A stretch of 64,000 nt of DNA from Gammaproteobacteria bacterium (GTDB lineage Bacteria > Pseudomonadota > Gammaproteobacteria > Burkholderiales > Nitrosomonadaceae), in assembly GCA_015709615.1 (NCBI GenBank), contig CP054179.1, positions 372,001 to 436,000 on the forward strand, written 5' to 3'. The position numbers were made by a program, and so were the translations under genes. The stretch's first letter is position 1. Each line of letters opens with the position of its first letter. The notes under the pieces are model-generated. The model did not search any database. It saw only the letters and a list, made by a program, of their open reading frames with translations, and was not told where the DNA came from. This document shows, one piece after another, positions 27,136 to 36,191 of this stretch.

Positions 27136-28135
27136 GGCGGAAAAATTGCGCTTGATTCTTGGTCAACTGCACGGCCATTTCAATAGCCGTCAATAAACTG
27201 CCCGGGTTCGCACGGCCTGTTGCGGCCAACTCCAGCGCGGTACCGTGATCAACCGAGGTGCGGATGATCGGAAGCCCTAATGTGATATTCACGCCACCGC
27301 CGAAACTGGCGTGTTTCAGAACCGGCAATCCTTGGTCGTGGTACATGGTAAAAATACAGTCGTATTGCTTGAGCTGCGCCGGATTGAACAAAGTATCCGC
27401 CGGGATCGGGCCGATCAGTTGCATGCCTTCCGCGCGCAATTTATTCAGCACGGGAATAATGATGTCGATTTCCTCCCGCCCCAGATGACCGGATTCGCCG
27501 GCATGCGGATTAAGCCCGGCAACGGCGATGCGCGGCTCTTCCAGCAGGAAGCGTGTAATCAGATCGCGCTTAATGATGCGTAATTTGCTTTCGATTCTGT
27601 CCGCCGTGATCGCCGCAGCCACATCTTTCAGCGGCAAATGCGTAGTCGCCAGCGTTACCCGCATGTTACCGCCGGTCAGCATCATGACCACCGGACTATG
27701 CAGCAACTCCGACAAATACTCGGTATGGCCGGTAAAAGGAATCCCGGCGTCATTGATCACGCCTTTGTGCACCGGGGCCGTCACCATGCCGTGGAAGCGG
27801 CCGGATTGGCAGGCCGTAACCGCGAAACGCAAAGTTTCCAGCACATACTGCGCATTCGCCGGATTAAGCGTTCCCGGAACAGCCGGTTCCGCCAACGGCA
27901 CATGGATGAATTGCAAACTGCCCGGCTTGTGCAGCTCGGGCGTAGCAACCGAAACATCGATTAGTTTCAGCGGCAGCTTGAGTTGCCGCGCTCGCGCCAG
28001 CAATAACTCACCATCCGCGATGACGATCAATTGGCACGACAGCGGATGCTGCGCAATCTGCACGCATAAATCGGGGCCGATACCGGCAGGCTCGCCGGGG
28101 GTCAATGCCAGTGCCGGAAAAAATCTAGTGCTCAT
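27125..28135 (-). CDS. pdxA: 4-hydroxythreonine-4-phosphate dehydrogenase
   Basis: 336 residues from the ATG at 28135. The NAD-dependent enzyme acts in the DXP-dependent route to pyridoxal phosphate. LALTPGEPAGIGPDL is the N-terminal signature, and GHTEYLSELL, NPHAGESGHLGREE and MYHDQGLPVLKHASFGGGVNITLGLPIIRTSVDHGTALE carry the metal and substrate residues. The frame is open 24 codons further, but those lie inside surA. The chosen start overlaps the surA stop by 11 bases. The gene also overlaps rsmA. Confidence 0.96.
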   Translation of the reverse strand: MSTRFFPALALTPGEPAGIGPDLCVQIAQHPLSCQLIVIADGELLLARARQLKLPLKLIDVSVATPELHKPGSLQFIHVPLAEPAVPGTLNPANAQYVLETLRFAVTACQSGRFHGMVTAPVHKGVINDAGIPFTGHTEYLSELLHSPVVMMLTGGNMRVTLATTHLPLKDVAAAITADRIESKLRIIKRDLITRFLLEEPRIAVAGLNPHAGESGHLGREEIDIIIPVLNKLRAEGMQLIGPIPADTLFNPAQLKQYDCIFTMYHDQGLPVLKHASFGGGVNITLGLPIIRTSVDHGTALELAATGRANPGSLLTAIEMAVQLTKNQAQFFRHAS

Positions 28136-29456
28136 GTTCATCGTCCAATCGGTATTCCACATATGCCTGATCGCGCAATTGCCGCAACCATTCCTGCACC
28201 ACCACATCGGCCTTGCGTGACCGTATCGCTTGTCGTGCCGCCTGGCGCCGCCGGTCTTGGCTGATATCCTGCGAGCGACGCTCCAGCACTTGAATCAAAT
28301 GCCAGCCGAATTGCGTTCGGACAGGATCACTGATCTGACCCGGCAGCAATGCGTTCATGGCCCGCTCAAAATCGGGTACGGTATCGCCCGGTGAGAGCCA
28401 GCCAAGATCGCCGCCGGACGATGCGCTGGTATCTTCGGAATACAGTTTCGCGACTTCTTCAAAATTTTCTCCTCGATCCAACCGCTCCTTAACTTGAAGA
28501 ATCTTCTGCTTGCCGTCGTTTTCCGAAGTCAGTTCGTTAATTTTGATTAGAATATGGCGCGCGTGCGTCTGATCGATGATGACGGTTTGTGTTTCCTGAG
28601 CACGCCTGCCAAGCAGCTTGAAAATATGAAAACCGCTTGGACTCTGCACCACCGGCGTCACGTCACCAGGTTGCATCGGTTGCAGTAGCTCCGCGAAGGT
28701 CGGCCCCATTTGGGTGATCGGACGCCATTCGATGATGCCGCCGGTCTTGGCATCGGGTGCATCGGAAAACTCCGCCACAACCTGGGAAAATTCGACGCCT
28801 TGCTTGATTTTTTCGTATGCCAGTTTTGCCCGCTCGGCTCTTTGCTGAATTTGGCTGGGGGCGGTATTTTCCGGCACCAGTATCAGCACATGTGCAAGGC
28901 GGTATTCGTCCTGTCCCTCGGAAGTCGTTTTCTGCGTTTGCAGGTAATTATCGACTTCTCCTTCGGTCACATTAACTTGATGCTTGACTTCACGCTCCTT
29001 AAGCCGTGCCATAATCATTTCTTCACGAATTTCATCACGGAATTTGCTATACTGAATTCCGTCTTTTTCCAATACCGCGTGGAATTCCGGCAGCGACAAT
29101 TTATTATCCGCTGCAATCCGCTGTATGGTCTCGTCCAATTCGCTTTGACTGACGGCTAAACCAACTTCCTTGGCATGCTGTAATTGTATGTGCTTCATGA
29201 CGACCGATTCCAGCACCTGTTTCTCCAGCGTGTGTTGATCCGGCAATTGAACACCTTGCTGCTGCAAGCGGCTGACCGCCAATTTGACCGCATCGTCAAG
29301 CTCCTGGCGCGTGATGACATCTTCGTTGACAACCGCCACGATATGATCGATTGCTTTTGCGGCCGGAACAAATTGCAGCTCTTGCGCCGCCAGAGGATTC
29401 GTTAGTAGTAATACGAGCAGCGGAAAGAAAATGCAAAAACTGTTGCTTCTATGCAT
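28125..29456 (-). CDS. surA: Periplasmic peptidyl-prolyl isomerase/chaperone
   Basis: 443 residues from the ATG at 29456; a TTG at 29498 would add 14 residues before the signal peptide. SurA escorts outer-membrane proteins, including LptD, to the Bam complex. The signal peptide ends around NPLAAQ. The N-domain follows (AIDHIVAVVNEDVITRQELDDAV), then two parvulin domains (about residues 170-270 and 285-390; HVLILVPENTAP and HARHILIKINELTSEND), then a C-terminal helix. Its position directly after lptD and overlapping pdxA is the canonical order. Confidence 0.96.
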   Translation of the reverse strand: MHRSNSFCIFFPLLVLLLTNPLAAQELQFVPAAKAIDHIVAVVNEDVITRQELDDAVKLAVSRLQQQGVQLPDQHTLEKQVLESVVMKHIQLQHAKEVGLAVSQSELDETIQRIAADNKLSLPEFHAVLEKDGIQYSKFRDEIREEMIMARLKEREVKHQVNVTEGEVDNYLQTQKTTSEGQDEYRLAHVLILVPENTAPSQIQQRAERAKLAYEKIKQGVEFSQVVAEFSDAPDAKTGGIIEWRPITQMGPTFAELLQPMQPGDVTPVVQSPSGFHIFKLLGRRAQETQTVIIDQTHARHILIKINELTSENDGKQKILQVKERLDRGENFEEVAKLYSEDTSASSGGDLGWLSPGDTVPDFERAMNALLPGQISDPVRTQFGWHLIQVLERRSQDISQDRRRQAARQAIRSRKADVVVQEWLRQLRDQAYVEYRLDDEHEH

Positions 29457-29501
29457 AGAATGATAAAGCTTGATGATAGGTGCAATAGGAGAAATCAACG
29501 C

Positions 29502-31715
29502 TCAATGAATACTGGTATAGCCGGGGATACTTTGCTGCAACACTTGCAGCGGATTGTTGCCGAGCCCCATCAATCCTTTCAACTCGAGCTGCACAAAAAA
29601 CGCGGTGGTCGTGGTATGCGTTGCGGTCGTCAACCGTTGCAGTACTAAGCGCAAAGCCCAGCAGCACGAGTTATATTCAAGACCCGCCAATCCGGCCAGA
29701 ATTTTATCGTCCAGCAACGAATAATTGACCCGGGTAACGCCATGCCAATTGCCGCCGAGCGGCCATTGCATCGAAGTATCGACTTGCTCCAGCACACCCC
29801 GGGTGAAGCGGTAACCCAAATTGAGCACTTTGCCGGTTTCCGGCTGGTAACTGATACCGGTACGGACTTTTTCAATCCAGAGATTGGATTCATCCATCTG
29901 AATATTGGAATCGGTGCTGACACTCCGCGACAGTCTCCCCGATATCGCCGCAATAAAATCCGACCGGCCGCTAGTCACTTGGGGAAGGGGCAACCGCACT
30001 TGGGGATCGGTAAAACTAATTTGCTGTCCAACCGCAAGCCGTAAATATTCGATTCCTGTTCCCTGTTCAACAAATCGCGTTGTCAAAGCGGTCACGGCAC
30101 GATTGGCGTCATTGATACGATCACCTCCGCTGAAGCGGTTTTCCGTCAGTATTTGGGCGAAACTGAAGTCATTGACCGCGGAATCGAAGTTAGGCAGATA
30201 ATCCTGGTTACGGTAGGGTGCATAAACATAAAATAAACGCGGTTCCAATGTTTGGACAAAACTCTTACCGCCGATTTCAACTTGCCGGTCAAATGCAATG
30301 CCGCTATCCCAACTGAAAATCGGCACGGTGCGATCGATGCTTTCGCCTTTGTCACCGGCTGGTTTGTCCAGATTGTAGTGCGTGTAATGCAAACCGAATT
30401 TCGGCATGATGTAGCCGAATTCGTTGCGTAATGGCAGGCTGATGTTTGGATAAAGTATCAGACGGTTGCCGTCCGTGAGGGTCGGGTGATAAAAATTGGT
30501 CCAGCTGCTTTTCAACTCGAAATCCATTTTCCCCACGTTATATTTCACCGCATTCAGAGAAAAATGCGGCAAACGCTCGTAGGGAGATACAAACAACGCC
30601 AGCGGATCCTGTATGGTCTGGAAGCGTTGCGCAAACCCGGTGAATTGCAGCGCGCCATCCCTGCCCCAGCGGCCGTTATAGGCCACGCCGCCTTGTTGCG
30701 ACAAGTTGGTTAAGCTGGTTTGCGCCAGATTGGGAGTCAATTGACGAAAGTACAAATCGTCGGACACTTGATTGTAATTGAGAAAACCTTGCCAGCCCCT
30801 GCCGAAATCCTGCGTATGGGTATATAAAACCCCCCAGCGGGTCCGGTCGGTATTGATATCCACCGGCAGAATATCGAACAGCAAATGACCGTTCATATTG
30901 TTATTGCCGATATAGCGCAGCTCGTTGCTCAACAAGAAACCACGCATTGTCATCAGCCGCGGTGTTATCGTGGCATCGATATTGGGCGCGATATTCAAAT
31001 AGATGGGCAATCCCACATCAAAACCGGTTTTAGCGTTATAGCCCAGTACCGGCGACAGCAATCCGGTTTTCCGCTTGCCACTATAGGAAAAGTTTAACCA
31101 CGGCGAATACAGAATCGGCACGTCTTTGAACACGACGCTGACATGCTTTGCGGTACCGACTTCTTTCGCATTATCGACTTCGAGCTCTTTGGCACGCAGG
31201 TACCAATCATGCCTTCTGTCAGGACATGTCGTATAGCTGGTCTCCGTTACGCGATAATGATCCTTACCCTCAAGATACAAGACATCGCCAGCGCCGCGGC
31301 CTCTGCCCTTTTTCATCGAATAGCGCGGCTCGGTTAATTGACCGACTTCGGTTTCGACATTCAGTTCGAGTTTTTTGCCTTTCAGAATATCCTTGGGTCT
31401 TTCCAGGCGCACATTCCCTTCCACTTCGGCATCTTCGGTCTGTTCGTAATATTTCATACGGTCGGCGCTGAGTGTATTGTCGCCCTGCTTCAAAACAGCA
31501 TTTCCAGTTGCCTCGACTTCTTGCTTGTAATAACCGGTAATGCTGTCAGCTTCAATAAAAACGGGTTTTTTTTGCGGCTTGACGACAGGTTTATGTTCGT
31601 TCTCACCTTCACCTTCGCCTTTTGTTCTGGGAGCGACGCAGCTGCTCCATCCGGTCAATGGTAAAGTAAGTAATAAAACCAGAATGAGTAACCGCTGGGT
31701 GACGTGCATCTTCAT
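29502..31715 (-). CDS. lptD: LPS-assembly protein LptD
   Basis: 737 residues from the ATG at 31715; a TTG at 31733 is possible. LptD is the outer-membrane barrel that inserts lipopolysaccharide with LptE. A signal peptide covers the first ~22 residues. An acidic linker (TKGEGEGENEHKP) precedes the OstA/LptA-like N-domain (FIEADSITGYYKQEVEATGNAVLKQGDNTLSADRMKYY). The barrel follows with VPILYSPWLNFSYSGKRKTGLLSP and NSCCWALRLVLQR, where the C-terminal CC pair is the family disulfide site. It is first in the operon. Confidence 0.97.
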   Translation of the reverse strand: MKMHVTQRLLILVLLLTLPLTGWSSCVAPRTKGEGEGENEHKPVVKPQKKPVFIEADSITGYYKQEVEATGNAVLKQGDNTLSADRMKYYEQTEDAEVEGNVRLERPKDILKGKKLELNVETEVGQLTEPRYSMKKGRGRGAGDVLYLEGKDHYRVTETSYTTCPDRRHDWYLRAKELEVDNAKEVGTAKHVSVVFKDVPILYSPWLNFSYSGKRKTGLLSPVLGYNAKTGFDVGLPIYLNIAPNIDATITPRLMTMRGFLLSNELRYIGNNNMNGHLLFDILPVDINTDRTRWGVLYTHTQDFGRGWQGFLNYNQVSDDLYFRQLTPNLAQTSLTNLSQQGGVAYNGRWGRDGALQFTGFAQRFQTIQDPLALFVSPYERLPHFSLNAVKYNVGKMDFELKSSWTNFYHPTLTDGNRLILYPNISLPLRNEFGYIMPKFGLHYTHYNLDKPAGDKGESIDRTVPIFSWDSGIAFDRQVEIGGKSFVQTLEPRLFYVYAPYRNQDYLPNFDSAVNDFSFAQILTENRFSGGDRINDANRAVTALTTRFVEQGTGIEYLRLAVGQQISFTDPQVRLPLPQVTSGRSDFIAAISGRLSRSVSTDSNIQMDESNLWIEKVRTGISYQPETGKVLNLGYRFTRGVLEQVDTSMQWPLGGNWHGVTRVNYSLLDDKILAGLAGLEYNSCCWALRLVLQRLTTATHTTTTAFFVQLELKGLMGLGNNPLQVLQQSIPGYTSIH

Positions 31716-31850
31716 TCCAGGTTTATTGCGCAATGCCTATCCATCTGATTCAATTATTTGTATCCTTTTGAGTAGCTTCGTATTGTACCCTTTCTCGCAT
31801 TTGATGATCTATCGAAAAATAAGGATTTTGCAGGATAAAAAAACAAAACC

Positions 31851-32198
31851 TCATGCGGGTGTGCGGAACATGAAATAAACCGCCCCCACCATGCACAACG
31901 CCGCCCAGAGATAATCAAGCTTCAACGGCTCCTTCAAATAAAAGAGTGCGAACGGCACAAATACTGTCAATGTCACGACTTCCTGCAAAATTTTCAGTTG
32001 CGCGACCGAAAGCACCGAATAACCGATCCGGTTGGCCGGAACTTGCAGCATGTATTCGAAAAAAGCGATACCCCAGCTGACCAAAGCGGCAATGATCCAC
32101 GGTTTGTGGTTCAATTCCTTCAGATGCGCGTACCAGGCAAACGTCATGAAGACGTTGCTCATGATCAACAATAGGATAGTTTGCCCAATCTCGCGCAT
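31851..32198 (-). CDS. DMT-type small membrane protein, DUF486 family
   Basis: 115 residues from the ATG at 32198. There are four hydrophobic helices, and FMTFAWYAHLKEL and YWGIAFFEY-like WGIAFFEYMLQVPANRIGY are characteristic of DUF486, a drug/metabolite transporter-like half-size protein. The C-terminal LKLDYLWAALCMVGAVYFMFR is conserved. It starts 4 bases after the ubiD stop, so it is the last gene of that transcription unit. No substrate is known. Confidence 0.87.
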   Translation of the reverse strand: MREIGQTILLLIMSNVFMTFAWYAHLKELNHKPWIIAALVSWGIAFFEYMLQVPANRIGYSVLSVAQLKILQEVVTLTVFVPFALFYLKEPLKLDYLWAALCMVGAVYFMFRTPA

Positions 32199-32202
32199 GG
32201 TA

Positions 32203-33666
32203 CTAAATCCCGAGACCCTGCCAAATCGCATCGATCCGCTGCTTAATCGCGCCGTCCATCACAATCGGCGTGCCCCACTCGCGGTTCGTTTCACCGGGGA
32301 ATTTATTGGTCGCATCCAAACCCATTTTGCCGCCCAATCCGGAAATCGGACTTGCGAAATCGAGATAATCGATCGGCGTGTTTTCCACCAGCAACGTGTC
32401 GCGCACCGGATCGACCCGGGTGGTAATCGCCCAGATCACTTCCTTCCAATCGCGCACGTTGATGTCGTCATCGGTGACGATGATGAACTTGGTGTACATG
32501 AATTGACGCAAGAAACTCCAGATGCCGAACATCACACGCTTGCTGTGCCCGGCATACTGCTTTTTCATACTGACCACCGCCATGCGGTACGAGCAGCCTT
32601 CCGGCGGCAGGTAAAAGTCGGTAATTTCCGGGAATTGTTTTTGCAGCAGCGGAACGAATACTTCGTTCAATGCCACGCCGAGAATGGCGGGTTCATCCGG
32701 CGGTTTGCCGGTGTACGTGGAGTGATAAATCGGGTTGCGGCGCATGGTGATGCGGTCGATGGTAAATACCGGAAAGGTTTCCTGTTCGTTGTAGTAGCCG
32801 GTATGATCGCCGTAAGGTCCTTCCAATGCGGTTTCGCCGGGATGAATCGCGCCCTCCAGTACAATTTCGGCGCTCGCCGGCACTTGCAAATCGTTGCCGA
32901 TGCACTTCACCACCTCGGTCTTGGCGCCGCGCAATAATCCCGCGAACTGGTATTCGCTCAAACTATCCGGCACCGGCGTCACAGCACCGAGGATAGTGGC
33001 CGGATCGGCGCCCAAAGCCACCGCGAGCGGATAAGGCTGACCGGGATTTTGCAGACAGAATTCACGGAAATCCAGCGCCCCGCCGCGATGCGCCAGCCAG
33101 CGCATGATCACTTTGTTGGGACCGATCACTTGCTGGCGGTAAATGCCCAAGTTCTGCCGGGTTTTGTTCGGTCCCCGGGTCACCGTCAAACCCCACGTGA
33201 TCAGCGGTGCGGCATCGCCCGGCCAGCAGGTTTGCACCGGTATCCGGCTCAAATCCACATCGCTGCCTTCCCACACGATTTCCTGACACGGCGCGCTGCT
33301 CAATTCCTTCGGCGCCATGTTCAATACTTGCTTCAACATCGGCAATTTATCCCAAGCGTCCTTCAATCCCTTCGGCGGATCGGGCTCTTTCAAATAAGCC
33401 AGCAGTTTGCCGACTTCACGCAACGCTTCGACCGATTCCTGCCCCATGCCGAGCGCCACGCGCTTGGGCGTACCGAACAAATTACCCAGCACCGGCATGG
33501 TGTGTCCTTTAGGGTTTTCAAATAACACCGCCGGACCTTGCGCTTTCAGGATGCGATCGCAAATTTCCGTCATTTCCAGTTTGGGATCGACTTCAATTTG
33601 AATACGTTTGAGCTCGCCCAGCGCTTCCAATTGCGCCAGAAAATCACGCAGGTCTTTATATTGCAT
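32203..33666 (-). CDS. ubiD: 4-hydroxy-3-polyprenylbenzoate decarboxylase
   Basis: 487 residues, usual length. It decarboxylates polyprenyl-4-hydroxybenzoate in ubiquinone synthesis with the prenylated FMN made by UbiX. KYKDLRDFLAQLE-like MQYKDLRDFLAQLEALGEL is the N-terminal signature. NLGIYRQQVIGPNKVIMRWLAHRGGA and ALEGPYGDHTGYYNEQETFPVF contain the prFMN-binding Arg and the E-R-E catalytic residues. It follows ubiA by 9 bases in a ubiC-ubiA-ubiD operon. Confidence 0.97.
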   Translation of the reverse strand: MQYKDLRDFLAQLEALGELKRIQIEVDPKLEMTEICDRILKAQGPAVLFENPKGHTMPVLGNLFGTPKRVALGMGQESVEALREVGKLLAYLKEPDPPKGLKDAWDKLPMLKQVLNMAPKELSSAPCQEIVWEGSDVDLSRIPVQTCWPGDAAPLITWGLTVTRGPNKTRQNLGIYRQQVIGPNKVIMRWLAHRGGALDFREFCLQNPGQPYPLAVALGADPATILGAVTPVPDSLSEYQFAGLLRGAKTEVVKCIGNDLQVPASAEIVLEGAIHPGETALEGPYGDHTGYYNEQETFPVFTIDRITMRRNPIYHSTYTGKPPDEPAILGVALNEVFVPLLQKQFPEITDFYLPPEGCSYRMAVVSMKKQYAGHSKRVMFGIWSFLRQFMYTKFIIVTDDDINVRDWKEVIWAITTRVDPVRDTLLVENTPIDYLDFASPISGLGGKMGLDATNKFPGETNREWGTPIVMDGAIKQRIDAIWQGLGI

Positions 33667-33675
33667 GGAAAATCC

Positions 33676-34545
33676 TTAGTGCGGAAAAAGGAGAAAATCG
33701 AGCGCGATGCCGGCAAACACTGTCATCCCAACCCAGTTGTTGTGCAAAAAGGCCTTAAAGCATAACACCCGGTCGCGATTGCGGATCAGCGTATATTGAT
33801 AGGCCATCAGGCCGCTGGCTACTGTCAATCCGGCGTAATACGCCAGATTCATCTGCTGCATCTGTCCGATCGCCAGCATGATCGCAATGAAGCAGGTGTG
33901 GCACGCCATGACACCCAGCACATCAAACCGGCCGAAAGTAATCGCCGAGGTTTTGATGCCGATTTTCAGGTCATCCGGCTTGTCGACGATGGCGTAAGCG
34001 GTATCGTACGCGATCACCCAGAACAGATTGGCCAGCATCAAAATCCAAATGATCGGCGGCAAGCTGCCGGTTTGCGCGGCAAAAGCCATCGGAATGCCGA
34101 AACTGAACGCAATGCCCAGATAAGCTTGCGGCATGGCAAAAAACCGTTTGGTAAAAGGATACGAAGCAGCCAAAAAAAGTGCGGGCACCGATAACAAAAT
34201 TGTCAATTGATTCAACGGCAGGATCAGCAGGAACGCAATCAGACTCAATCCTGCTGCCAGCAGCAAAGCTTCTTTGGAACTCACCCGCCCCGCCGCCATC
34301 GGCCGGTTCTTGGTGCGTTCGACATGCGGATCGATTTTACGGTCGGCAAAATCGTTGATGACGCAGCCCGCGGAGCGCATCAATACGGTGCCCAGCACAA
34401 AAATGACCAGGATCTGCCCATCGGGCAATCCTTGCGCCGCAAACCACAGCCCCCACAGCATGGGCCACAGCAACAGTAAAATACCGATCGGTTTGTCGAG
34501 CCGCATCAATTGCGCGTAGGTTTTGATTCGGTCTGCCAAGTTCAT
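33676..34545 (-). CDS. ubiA: 4-hydroxybenzoate polyprenyltransferase
   Basis: 289 residues from the ATG at 34545. An integral membrane enzyme that attaches the polyprenyl tail to 4-hydroxybenzoate. MRLDKPIGILLLLWPMLWGLW is the N-terminal signature. NDFADRKIDPHVERTKNRP and DTAYAIVDKPDDLKIGIKTSA are the two Asp-rich Mg-pyrophosphate motifs. The ATG overlaps the ubiC stop as ATGA. The frame extends 29 codons upstream, but inside ubiC. Confidence 0.97.
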   Translation of the reverse strand: MNLADRIKTYAQLMRLDKPIGILLLLWPMLWGLWFAAQGLPDGQILVIFVLGTVLMRSAGCVINDFADRKIDPHVERTKNRPMAAGRVSSKEALLLAAGLSLIAFLLILPLNQLTILLSVPALFLAASYPFTKRFFAMPQAYLGIAFSFGIPMAFAAQTGSLPPIIWILMLANLFWVIAYDTAYAIVDKPDDLKIGIKTSAITFGRFDVLGVMACHTCFIAIMLAIGQMQQMNLAYYAGLTVASGLMAYQYTLIRNRDRVLCFKAFLHNNWVGMTVFAGIALDFLLFPH

Positions 34546-35084
34546 AACGGTAAATTCAAGATAGCGGGTAAAAACACTTCGGTCACTAAAATCGATTGGC
34601 CGTGCAAGGTAAATAACGAGCGCCGCGCCCACAGATCAGCCGGTTTCTCCGGCAAACGGCTGCAAGCGCGATCGTACAAAAAATGCCCGCTGCCGACTTT
34701 CTTAAATTGCAGCGGCGTGCGTTTAATTTTCGGATTGGTAAACAACACCGTCCCTAAAGACTTATTGCCCAAGCCGCTCAATCCCCGCCATGCGCCGCGC
34801 AAATTCCTGCGCGCCACCACGGAATGCGCGAACACCACCGGCGTTTGATCGCAATACAGATACACTTCCCGCACCAATGCCCATTCACCGGAACGCAACC
34901 CCATGACATCCGGTTCATCGCCGTACACCCGGCTCAATGATTGAAACACCGGCTGCACGCGAAATTCATTGCAGCGGACTTGAATGCGCCGGGTCAACGA
35001 TCCGCGGTCCTGCAACCAAACCCGCTGATGATAGGAAACCGCCGTCAATGCCGGATACCATGCCAGCGGATGCGTATTATTCAT
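34542..35084 (-). CDS. ubiC: Chorismate pyruvate-lyase
   Basis: 180 residues. It removes pyruvate from chorismate to give 4-hydroxybenzoate, the first committed step of ubiquinone synthesis, feeding UbiA encoded next. The conserved pieces are WLQDRGSLTRRIQ, EWALVREVYLYCDQTPVVFAHSVV and LGNKSLGTVLF, ending in RRSLFTLHGQSILVTEVFLP. It opens the ubiC-ubiA-ubiD-DUF486 unit. Confidence 0.95.
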   Translation of the reverse strand: MNNTHPLAWYPALTAVSYHQRVWLQDRGSLTRRIQVRCNEFRVQPVFQSLSRVYGDEPDVMGLRSGEWALVREVYLYCDQTPVVFAHSVVARRNLRGAWRGLSGLGNKSLGTVLFTNPKIKRTPLQFKKVGSGHFLYDRACSRLPEKPADLWARRSLFTLHGQSILVTEVFLPAILNLPL

Positions 35085-35229
35085 TGAGACAAAGCGGTTA
35101 ATTGGATGGGTTGCATGTAAAAATCGGCGACCGGAATCAAGCTAAGCCGTAGCGAAAATTAATGGATCGGGATTATACAACAGTCTCAAAAGAGGCAATT
35201 GTAAAAACCGGAGCGCCAGGATAAAGCGG

Positions 35230-36162
35230 TCATGCCAGTATTTCATCCACCGGTTTGAGCACATCCGGACGGTCGGGATCGTTGATCAATTCCAGCAGAT
35301 TGATCTCGATATTCCTCGAAATCGCCGCTAGCGGCAGGTCGTTCGGATGTGTGCCGAAGGGATTTTCGATCTCATCGCCAATTGCGTCCAATTCGAAAAA
35401 CGCATAAGAAATCATCAGTACCACAACCGGCGTCAGGACACCGGTCGTTTCCACCAGGCCAAACGGCAAAAACAAGCAATACGCCGCAACGATGCGGTGA
35501 ATCAGTACCGAATAGCTAAATGGAATCGGGGTATTCTTGATACGCTCGCACGCACCCAGGATATTCGAGAATTCGTTAAGCTGCTGCTCCATGAAAGGAT
35601 AATTGAAACCGCCCAGCCATCGGCGCTTGCGTGCTATCGCCAGATCCCGGCCCAGTTGCTGCAAAATTGCCAAGGGACGATGCTTCGCGGCGGTCATCTG
35701 GTCAAAATCTTCCGCTGGCAAAAATTTCTTTATTTCATCGGACGGATCCTGATCGCGCAAATGGCAACGCAGCGCATGCACGAACGCAATGATCCGCTTG
35801 ACAAACACGGCACGGAAACGCTGCACTTCCTCGCTATCCTGCCGCGAATCGATCATGTGGCAAGTCTGCCGCGTCAGGCTGCGCGTGGTATTGACCAATG
35901 CGCCCCAGAGCTTGCGGCCTTCCCAGAACTTATCGTACGACGCGTTATTACGGAAGCCCAGGAAGATACCGACCGCCACGCCGATCAAGGCAAACGGCGT
36001 GGTGGTCAGCGTGTATTTCTGGATGTTGTAATACAGCTCGACATATGTCACCACGATTGCCACCACGGTGACCGTCAGAATGCGCGGCCAGGTCTCCACA
36101 AAACTGCTGCCGCGAAAACTGAACAGTAACCGCATCCATGAGATTTTCTCTTTTACAATCAC
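35230..36162 (-). CDS. Bestrophin-like membrane channel protein
   Basis: 310 residues starting with GTG (an ATG nine codons in is the alternative). The bestrophin/UPF0187 family forms pentameric ion channels. FRGSSFVETWPRILTVTVVAIVVTYVE, GVAVGIFLGFRNNASYDKFWEGRKLWGALVNTTRSL and LVETTGVLTPVVVLMISYAFFELDAIGDEIENPFG are all family signatures. Four hydrophobic segments are visible. The transported ion is not known in bacteria with certainty. It stands between ubiC and recG, all on the minus strand, 145 bp from ubiC. Confidence 0.92.
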   Translation of the reverse strand: MIVKEKISWMRLLFSFRGSSFVETWPRILTVTVVAIVVTYVELYYNIQKYTLTTTPFALIGVAVGIFLGFRNNASYDKFWEGRKLWGALVNTTRSLTRQTCHMIDSRQDSEEVQRFRAVFVKRIIAFVHALRCHLRDQDPSDEIKKFLPAEDFDQMTAAKHRPLAILQQLGRDLAIARKRRWLGGFNYPFMEQQLNEFSNILGACERIKNTPIPFSYSVLIHRIVAAYCLFLPFGLVETTGVLTPVVVLMISYAFFELDAIGDEIENPFGTHPNDLPLAAISRNIEINLLELINDPDRPDVLKPVDEILA

Positions 36163-36191
36163 TTCACTCTTAACCTTTCTTTAATTTTTTA

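Noticed and set aside
27528..28220. 230-codon plus-strand frame
   Set aside because: Antisense to pdxA and surA, both certain genes.
32032..32937. 301-codon plus-strand frame
   Set aside because: Antisense to ubiD; Arg/His-rich shadow translation.
35347..36129. 260-codon plus-strand frame
   Set aside because: Antisense to the bestrophin gene.
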